In this document: piece by piece, positions 59,501 to 64,000 of the stretch | How positions within the stretch are numbered: position 1 is the first letter of the stretch | How the letters are laid out: every line of letters begins with the position of its first letter | Source of the DNA: Sclerurus mexicanus | Lineage: Eukaryota; Chordata; Aves; Passeriformes; Furnariidae | Assembly: GCA_013396755.1 (NCBI GenBank) | Contig: VWZF01002931.1 | Location: 226 to 64,225, forward strand | Reading direction: 5' to 3' | Length of the DNA: 64,000 nucleotides | Made by a program: the position numbers and the translations under genes | The notes under the pieces: generated by a model | What the model was told of the DNA's origin: nothing | The model's input: only the letters and a program-made list of their open reading frames with translations | Database searches by the model: none

Positions 59501-62120
59501 CAAAACCAAGCAAAACCAGACATGCCAAAACTCAGACCAATTCCAAAGCAGGGTGTCAGAGAACAACTCTGAAAAAAAAGAATACTCACTCTGTGCAGAT
59601 TTTGTTCTGTTTGTAAAACTTGTGTCTTGATGCAAACAGACGTGAAATATATTTGGCATTTTCAAGATCATCCTTTAAACACAAGAAAAAAATAGGTGGG
59701 GGATTGGAAATCATTTATTTTGTTATTCTTACCAAGAAGTGACAAAGAAGAGCTTTAAAAATCCAATTGCAGGAATGCTTGGTAAGGTCCACCATGTACA
59801 GAACGTGGCTGCCAAGAACACGTCTAGTGCCCTAGAGCATTCAAGGCATCGGATTACTGAAATACAGTGGCGTGCCTCTACATGCTGCCACTTTGCTGCT
59901 AAGTCACAGTAGGAGGGACAACCACCAAAAAATGGCTCAAGCTTGCTGTCCAGTTTCTATACTGGCCTTGGTTCAGGGAAATGTGGAGTGATTTTAAATA
60001 GCACAGAACAGCAGTGCAGCTCTCCGAGTTCCACTACGTGCACACATGGTAGCTTATGCCCAGTTTCTCCGACTGTTTATGCTGCTGTATTTATGCCATC
60101 CAAAAAGCACTTCAGTTTTTTGCAGACTTCCCAGCATACTATATTTCAGGATGCTTGGAAGAGAATACACATATTGGTACCTAAATGAAGTTAATTTTAC
60201 ACTCTGCATAAAGTAAAATGTAAACCGTAAGGGGTGGTGGTGTGAGCCTCTTTGGGAAAGTGGAATTTGAAAGGGTTGTTTTTACATAAGTAGCTTTCTT
60301 GATGACATTGATCAGATCTTTTTCTTACTGTGTGAAAGAGCACGTTCTCTTCTTTGTTGATCAACTCTAGAACAATCGAAGACTTGTTATGAGCTATATT
60401 CCCAATGTCATTCCACCTGTAGAGTAAAAAAATGCAGTAGAGTTTGCCAACACATACATTCAAACATTTCACAAACACATTAAGAATCCCTTAGTCAACA
60501 CCAGTCTCTTTTTATGGGAAAGCTTTTCAGTAGCTGTTTGGTGAAGAAACATGGCCAGGAAAATAAGGAAGTCATGTTCTGATTAAAAGTAAAAGGATAT
60601 TCACCTCTTAACCCAAAGCAGAAGAGTTAAAAGCTCTCTTTAAAAACACCAATTTGAAAACTCACAATAGAAGACACATCAAAAATACATTAATGATAAA
60701 CATTTTACTGAACTGTGACATTTTTTAACTGATTGATTTTAGCCACGTGTAACAGAATTATTTTTTTAAGTGCCATTCCTCTCCAAATGCTGTTTCCAAC
60801 TTTCATCCAGTGCCAATTCTTGCTAAAGAAGGTTAAGTTGACAACATAGTTATGTAGGCTACACATACCACGTTAATACTCTGGTTTTATGTTTGCAATC
60901 TTTTTTTTTTTTTCCCAAGTAATTGTCAGGTTGCCCAAGATCAGAGTTATAATCTTCTTACAAATAGCTGACAGATATTTGCGTACATTGCATGCAATCC
61001 ATAGGGATGGAAAGGACTTGTTTGTTCTGTTTGCAGCACACATTCCTCTTCATGTCATGGCAGGATGCTTGAAGTGCATATTTCCAAAGAGTAAAAATCC
61101 CAGCACCAACTATAATTCTTGCATGCAAAGAAACTTCTTGCTTTTGTCACCTGGCCCAGTTAAAGGATTATCTAAGTTCTTCTCCAAATTAAATATGCAA
61201 AACATCAGTTATGTGGAAAAGGGAGCCCTAACATTTTTTAAGCTGACTACTGAAAGCCCTTTTAAGGCAAAAAAAGTAAAAAAATATCCCCCAACATTCC
61301 AGCTTAAATCTGATACAAGCCTTAGCTACTGATTGAAAATCAGTGCATCTCAAAAAACACTAGTTTTTTGGCTGCACAGAATTCATACTCTAATAACAGA
61401 GACTAGCAAAAATACACTTCAAGTAAACAGCAACAGTAATGAAAATATCCACCAGAACAGCAGCAAAGAAAAATGAATCTATCTTCCCTGGAATCATAGA
61501 GATTTCTAGCAATATTTTCATACAGAACAAATCCACACAAGAAAGGTAATGAAAAGGTTTAAGTGATTCTTAATAACCCGAATAAACTGCAGAAGAAACA
61601 AAAGAGTGACACAGCCAGGACTTTCAAAATTACAAAACGAGAAAGTTCAACATTTTTTTTTCAGTGGTGCACTTAAATATGGCAACCAGATTTTCAGAAA
61701 GGTTGATCTGCTAGGCTGCCAACTGTGAGGTTTAACAGATTTGCATTCAGAAGCATCAAAGAAACAGACAAAAAGACAAGAAAAGAAAAGGAATCAAAGC
61801 CTTGGAAAGTAGAAGAAGATACATGACAGGTAACTACAACTTTCTTGCCATCAAACCCATTCACACACATGAGAAATTATTCTTTATCTCTTATGGCCAA
61901 GAGACCAAGGTGACTACTCCTTAGTTAGAGAATTGGCACTATTAAAGTCACATATGTAAGTAAGGAAAAAGTCCCACACAAGGAGCTCTGGAAAGAAACT
62001 CGCTTTAAGTACAGAAGACTCTAGTTTTTACCTATAAATTACAGTTGTCCTTCCAATTCTGTTTTTTATGAAGATTCCCATGAAGAAAATGCCAAGGTGA
62101 ATGTCATTTCCATGATTATC
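35388..62120 (-). CDS. PTPN14: PTPN14 tyrosine phosphatase, exons 8-19 (5'-partial)
   Basis: PTPN14 (Pez/PTPD2) is a FERM-domain protein tyrosine phosphatase of junctions, cytosol and nucleus that binds YAP1 and KIBRA and restrains YAP. Segments in transcript order: 62032-62120, 60329-60416, 59590-59672, 57260-57317, 53866-53944, 50733-52222, 47879-48022, 46652-46870, 42682-42810, 41543-41777, 39488-39651 and 35388-35516. They give 968 codons plus a stop in one frame, residues 220-1187 by human length. Order: end of FERM (to about 305), linker, disordered region with two PPxY motifs (Tyr near 570 and 752) and an acidic cluster, then the phosphatase domain from about 910. WPD Asp falls at 1079 and HCSAGVGR Cys at 1121, exactly as in human. 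Exons 1-7 are right of the window. PTPN21 is the closest paralogue, but the middle region fits PTPN14. Confidence 0.97.
35517..39487 (-). other. PTPN14: PTPN14 intron 18
   Basis: 3.97 kb GT-AG intron. No interspersed repeat or RNA gene is recognised. A 118-codon plus-strand frame at 36758-37114 has no identifiable domain and is treated as chance. Confidence 0.85.
39488..39651 (-). CDS. PTPN14: PTPN14 exon 18 (catalytic cysteine, P-loop)
   Basis: 164 bases: two bases of a split Ser, then 54 codons from YLEEIQSVRRHTNS to ELMIGCLEHNE. It contains VVHCSAGVGRTG, the PTP signature HCx5R, with nucleophilic Cys at 1121 and Arg 1127 by human numbering, so the enzyme looks catalytically competent at this site. 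The acceptor is TATCTTGCAG and the donor GTAAGT. Confidence 0.98.
39652..41542 (-). other. PTPN14: PTPN14 intron 17
   Basis: 1.89 kb GT-AG intron with T-rich runs near 40627-40670 on the plus strand. A plus-strand frame at 40014-40445 (143 codons) is the longest unexplained frame of the window on that strand; it shows no domain or splice context and overlaps a second frame. Confidence 0.85.
41543..41777 (-). CDS. PTPN14: PTPN14 exon 17 (WPD loop)
   Basis: 235 bases: 78 codons plus one base, EGGRSKSHRYWPKLGSKH to CPEEVQGFL. WPDHG is the mobile acid loop, with the general acid Asp at 1079. KVKHLLSGQERTVWHLQYTD is the conserved strand before it. The acceptor is TTGTTTTTAAG and the donor GTAAGA. 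Confidence 0.98.
41778..42681 (-). other. PTPN14: PTPN14 intron 16
   Basis: 904-base GT-AG intron with a (TTTG)n-like simple repeat at about 42259-42301. Nothing else is seen. Confidence 0.85.
42259..42301. repeat. (TTTG)n-like simple repeat
   Basis: T-rich sequence with repeated TTTG units on the plus strand (AAAC on the PTPN14 transcript strand). Low complexity only. Confidence 0.7.
42682..42810 (-). CDS. PTPN14: PTPN14 exon 16
   Basis: 129 bases, 43 codons, VTVGGEEWHYIATQGPLPH to VIAMVTAEE. Conserved PTP core motifs are present: YIATQGP, DFWxMVWE and VIAMVT. The acceptor is TTTCTCCCAG and the donor GTATGT; both phases are 0. Confidence 0.98.
42811..46651 (-). other. PTPN14: PTPN14 intron 15
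   Basis: 3.84 kb GT-AG intron. It contains the hairpin at 45268-45296 and a neighbouring T-run. No gene, RNA gene or repeat family is recognised. Confidence 0.85.
45268..45296. repeat. Compact inverted repeat with tetraloop
   Basis: CTAGCCAGGGAAA (45268-45280) pairs with TTTCCTGGCTAG (45285-45296): 12 base pairs with one bulged G and a 4-base loop ACTC. On the plus strand a 13-base T-run follows at 45304-45316, giving a superficial resemblance to a bacterial terminator; in a vertebrate intron that reading has no basis. It lies in PTPN14 intron 15. Confidence 0.75.
46652..46870 (-). CDS. PTPN14: PTPN14 exon 15 (start of phosphatase domain, pTyr loop)
   Basis: 219 bases, 73 codons, CKILRRKLEEDMVFTEYEQ to NNTGYINASHIK. 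It opens the phosphatase domain. The phosphotyrosine recognition loop reads DRNRIREVIPYEENRV, with Ile at 939 where most classical PTPs have the Tyr of KNRY, a feature I know from mammalian PTPN14. NTGYINAS is the conserved core strand. The acceptor is CAAATCTTAG and the donor GTAAAA. Confidence 0.97.
46871..47878 (-). other. PTPN14: PTPN14 intron 14
   Basis: 1.0 kb GT-AG intron. A 61-codon minus-strand frame at 47591-47776 lacks splice signals that would place it in PTPN14. Nothing else is seen. Confidence 0.85.
47879..48022 (-). CDS. PTPN14: PTPN14 exon 14
   Basis: 144 bases, 48 codons, NLEKQKMAGLEAQKRPLM to VAKVPMDER. This is the conserved linker just before the phosphatase domain. The run after SVARV (PVPEDSQDEVAK) seems to differ from the mammalian sequence. 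The start is set by CCAAAAG then AATCTAGAA, since the frame must read EREIMMR-NLEKQK; the alternative AG four bases inside the exon would break the frame. Donor GTAAGA. Confidence 0.94.
48023..50732 (-). other. PTPN14: PTPN14 intron 13
   Basis: 2.71 kb GT-AG intron with a (TACA)n/(TA)n microsatellite at 49451-49482 and a GC-richer patch near 50280-50520. Plus-strand frames up to 157 codons at 50206-50852 overlap that patch and show no domain. Confidence 0.85.
49451..49482. repeat. (TACA)n/(TA)n microsatellite
   Basis: ATACATACATACATATATAT continuing through GTATATATAG: alternating purine-pyrimidine simple repeat in PTPN14 intron 13. Confidence 0.85.
50733..52222 (-). CDS. PTPN14: PTPN14 exon 13 (large central disordered region, PPxY motifs)
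   Basis: 1490 bases: two bases of a split Asp (352) and 496 codons to Arg848, starting SIFHGNEETFYC and ending DSIIEREIMMR. This single exon encodes almost the whole intrinsically disordered middle. Visible motifs: SHRHSAIIVPSYRPTPDYET; FRPPPPYPRPRP (PPPY, Tyr about 570) and KPPPEYPGPRKS (PPEY, Tyr about 752), ligands for WW domains of YAP1 and KIBRA; KKTFSDATMLIHSSESEEEE, with an acidic cluster; KERVKKEPVKERP, a basic run. Ser/Thr-Pro and RxxS sites are frequent. The acceptor is TCTGCTCTACACAG and the donor GTAAGT. The open frame runs past both splice sites (to 52274 and 50532), which sets no biological boundary. Confidence 0.97.
52223..53865 (-). other. PTPN14: PTPN14 intron 12
   Basis: 1.64 kb GT-AG intron. 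I see no repeat family, RNA gene or hidden exon. Confidence 0.85.
53866..53944 (-). CDS. PTPN14: PTPN14 exon 12
   Basis: 79 bases: 26 codons, PRQHPFILPPMHVQCGEHY then TETHNSQ, plus one base that completes Asp with exon 13. This is the linker between the FERM domain and the disordered region. The acceptor is TTTTATTTCAG and the donor GTACTT, a weaker donor. Confidence 0.96.
53945..57259 (-). other. PTPN14: PTPN14 intron 11
   Basis: 3.3 kb GT-AG intron. It contains a 16-base T-run at 56626-56641 and the AATGTGCTA tandem array at about 57115-57166. No gene is seen. Confidence 0.85.
57115..57166. repeat. Short degenerate tandem array of AATGTGCTA
   Basis: AATGTGCTA and close variants (AATGTGTTTA, AATGTGCTAA, AATGTGCTT) recur about five times in 52 bases within PTPN14 intron 11, roughly 100 bases from the exon 11 donor. 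Confidence 0.75.
57260..57317 (-). CDS. PTPN14: PTPN14 exon 11
   Basis: 58 bases: one base finishing Glu, then 19 codons QSSSPPPIRRRPTWSRSSL, the basic and serine-rich start of the linker after the FERM domain. The acceptor is CTTCCACAG and the donor GTAGGT. Small, but confirmed by frame continuity on both sides. Confidence 0.95.
57318..59589 (-). other. PTPN14: PTPN14 intron 10
   Basis: 2.27 kb GT-AG intron. No repeat family or gene is recognised. Confidence 0.85.
59590..59672 (-). CDS. PTPN14: PTPN14 exon 10 (end of FERM)
   Basis: 83 bases: 27 codons, DDLENAKYISRLFASRHKFY then KQNKICT, plus two bases of Glu. This is the last helix of the FERM F3 (PTB-like) lobe. The acceptor is GTGTTTAAAG and the donor GTGAGT. 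Confidence 0.97.
59673..60328 (-). other. PTPN14: PTPN14 intron 9
   Basis: 656-base GT-AG intron. Nothing is seen in it. Confidence 0.87.
60329..60416 (-). CDS. PTPN14: PTPN14 exon 9 (FERM F3)
   Basis: 88 bases: one base of Arg, then 29 codons WNDIGNIAHNKSSIVLEL to EENVLFHT, beta strands of the FERM F3 lobe. The acceptor is TTTACTCTACAG and the donor GTAAGA. Confidence 0.97.
60417..62031 (-). other. PTPN14: PTPN14 intron 8
   Basis: 1.6 kb GT-AG intron. The 147-codon plus-strand frame at 60889-61332 has no recognisable domain and low-complexity lysine-rich ends; it is treated as chance. Confidence 0.85.
62032..62120 (-). CDS. PTPN14: PTPN14 exon 8 (FERM F3, first exon in window)
   Basis: 89 bases: 29 codons DNHGNDIHLGIFFMG to RIGRTTVIY, plus two bases of Arg. 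It begins the FERM F3 lobe at about residue 220. The acceptor is CTTTCTTTGCAG and the donor GTAAAA. The preceding exon must end on a whole codon and is not in the window. Confidence 0.96.
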
Positions 62121-64000
62121 CTGCAAAGAAAGGATTATTTATACATTCAGTTTAATAAAGAAACTGGTCAACATATGTATAGGAATGCATGCTGAACTAC
62201 CAAAGAGAAGCTCTTCTTCAGTATGAATGCAGGACTAACCTTTGACTAACATATTTTGCTGCTTGATTGGACTATGATTTTCATTATTTCAAAGCAGTTA
62301 GCACTTAAGTGGATTCATTCTGTTCATTAGTGAGAACAGAAGAAGGCTAAATGTTCAAGGTTCTCCTCTATCAAACACCAGACAGACCACAAACTGGCAC
62401 TCACTGTACAATATTGGACAGCCCCTATCACTGTGACTGTAGCTATCTAGAGACCCTATGAATACTGAAAGTGAGTCCTCTTTTGCATTCACAGTATTTC
62501 TCCAGTCATCTGTTAAAACATGCAGAGATTTCAGAACACCACACCTGAAGATGGAATCCCTCTCAAAAGCTCTACCCTTCACGCTTCCTCTTGTAAGTAC
62601 TCTGTGTAGCAGTTCACAGCACATCACCATAAAAAGTACTTGTACTATACAGATACATCCTCAATTTATTTTCAGTTACTGGGTTATATATTCAACTGCA
62701 TACACCACAAAAAAAACAATGCAAGAACAGTGGACTTTCAGAAGTCCTATTGTTTTTGCAGCTCCCCATGTCTCCTTGTGGGTTTCTGTTTGAAAACTAC
62801 GTGCTCCTGTTCCATTTTGCAATCAGTTTTCTTAAAAAATATTTTCCTTTTTTTTTTGCTACAAAACCTTAATACTGTTGACCAAGAGGTTTTTCCACAT
62901 TTATCAATAAAAACAGCTCCCCTTCTGTTGCACATATAGTAATTGATTCACACTTTAAGGTGGTAAATAGAAATCATACACAAAGAGTGTGATTAGAAAG
63001 AATTGCTAGAAGAAAGGATACAAGAGAAGTTCATGCACTATGCATGCACACACTGTAGAAACCATCAGATGCCCATGCATTTTAATAGATCAGACTACAG
63101 CTGTTCTCCTGGCCTTGCTATACTTGATCCTCAGAAGGCTATGATGGAGTATCTGCACCTGTTTGTAACTACTAAGTGTTAGGCCTTTGCAAACAAACAA
63201 TGGATGCCAATTTTTAAGCCCCAGCCTATGCACTGATTCTCCACGCTGCACATGCCAGCTTCTTCCACAAGTCAGCAGAGAGTCTTCAGTTTACTCTGAT
63301 TAGAGGGCAACACATTCTTCTGCCTTGTTGCCAGAGGCAGCTTTAAAAGCCAAAAAGATTGGGAAGATTTTGGGGGAAATGTATGTATTTATACTTATAT
63401 ATATATGTGTGTGTGTGCGCACAGAAAAGAAGAAAAATGTATTTCTAATAGCATTTTCTACCAGGGAAAAAAGAGAAATCTTTCATTTTCCCCTTTGAAT
63501 GCAGTTCTTAATGTCAGCACTCTGCTTTTTCATACAAGGCTAACACCTTCCAGCAATTTTGCAGAGCGCCCAGTCCACTGTTCATACTTACCATACTGAC
63601 ATGAAGAATATCTAATGGCATTGCCAAAACAAAAATCTTTTGCAGCAGTGTGCAGTGCTATTCCAAATTAATTTGAGAAAAAAACATTAATTTCATAAAC
63701 TGGCAATACATTTGCCGTAAGTTTTGTTGTTGGGTTGAAGGTTTTTCACCTTTCAGCTTCTCCCCTTCAGGCCAGTTCTTTGGTGCCGAAGGACCAATTT
63801 TGTTTTGTTTGGTGTGTACATATGCTTATTTTTAAACTCAAGTTTTCTTTCACTAGCAGAAAAACTGCTCGTAGTCCACCACTTACAGTGGCTGGGTTGG
63901 TTAGCAGAGAGAAATGAGTCACGTTGGGAAGAGCAGTTTTCAGTTCCTCAGCACAACTTTATCATGGCAGCTTATGCTCCGTAAGGCCAGGCAGCCAGGC
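62121..64000 (-). other. PTPN14: PTPN14 intron 7, 3' part
   Basis: The right edge of the window. I searched the minus strand for the FERM F2-F3 junction expected in exon 7 and did not find it, so exons 1-7 lie beyond 64000. The stretch holds a (TA)n(TG)n repeat at 63396-63422 and no other recognisable feature. Confidence 0.8.
63396..63422. repeat. (TA)n(TG)n microsatellite
   Basis: TATATATATATGTGTGTGTG then TGCGCAC: alternating purine-pyrimidine tract, a sequence type that can adopt Z-DNA, in PTPN14 intron 7. Confidence 0.85.

Noticed and set aside
60889..61332. 147-codon plus-strand frame in PTPN14 intron 8
   Set aside because: Starts in a T-run-encoded phenylalanine stretch, ends lysine-rich, no domain or splice context.
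63583..63920. Donor-like GTAAGT sites on the minus strand (near 63595 and 63885) as the end of PTPN14 exon 7
   Set aside because: The sequence upstream of them does not encode the expected FERM residues, so they are taken as cryptic.

Overview
The window is vertebrate nuclear DNA, most probably from a bird. It holds two spliced protein-coding genes in tail-to-tail (convergent) order: the lysine methyltransferase gene SMYD2 on the + strand (left part) and the non-receptor tyrosine phosphatase gene PTPN14 on the - strand (right part). The avian assignment rests on one truncated CR1 retroposon with the typical 3' end (about 16767-16885), the compact introns (mostly 0.2-4 kb), and otherwise very sparse interspersed repeats. 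SMYD2 and PTPN14 are also neighbours in the human genome (1q32-q41), so this is conserved synteny. The species cannot be named from the sequence.

Layout. Bases 1-2622 are the 3' part of SMYD2 intron 1; its CpG-richer first ~550 bases look like the edge of the promoter CpG island. Exon 1 (start codon, N-terminus, first MYND cysteines) lies off the left edge. SMYD2 exons 2-12 run from 2623 to the stop codon at 28065-28067 and give 375 whole codons. With an exon 1 of human length the protein is 433 residues, and N206, H207 and Y240 fall on the known human positions. A short 3' UTR ends near the AATAAA at 28358. An intergenic gap of about 1.3 kb follows. The PTPN14 3' UTR (about 5.7 kb) and exons 19 back to 8 then fill 29.65-62.12 kb. 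Exons 1-7 lie beyond the right edge. The 968 codons present correspond to residues 220-1187: the rest of the FERM domain, the large disordered middle with two PPxY motifs (almost all exon 13), and the C-terminal phosphatase domain with WPD aspartate 1079, catalytic cysteine 1121 and an unusual isoleucine 939 in the phosphotyrosine loop.

The strongest observation is SMYD2 intron 9. It is only 218 bases, starts with ATATCCTTT, ends in AC, and has a perfect U12-type branch site (TTCCTTGAC) 11 bases before the end, so it is a minor-spliceosome AT-AC intron. All other introns seen here are GT-AG. Other signals are small: two compact intronic hairpins, a GC-rich block in SMYD2 intron 10, a dyad around an E-box at the left end, short tandem duplications and microsatellites. 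I found no RNA gene, CRISPR array, intact mobile element, viral insertion or third gene. Dozens of 60-140 residue open frames in introns and UTRs look like chance.

The two proteins are not known to share a pathway. SMYD2 methylates p53, RB1, HSP90 and histone H3/H4 lysines. PTPN14 restrains YAP signalling through its PPxY motifs and acts at junctions. Their adjacency is a conserved genomic arrangement, not an operon.
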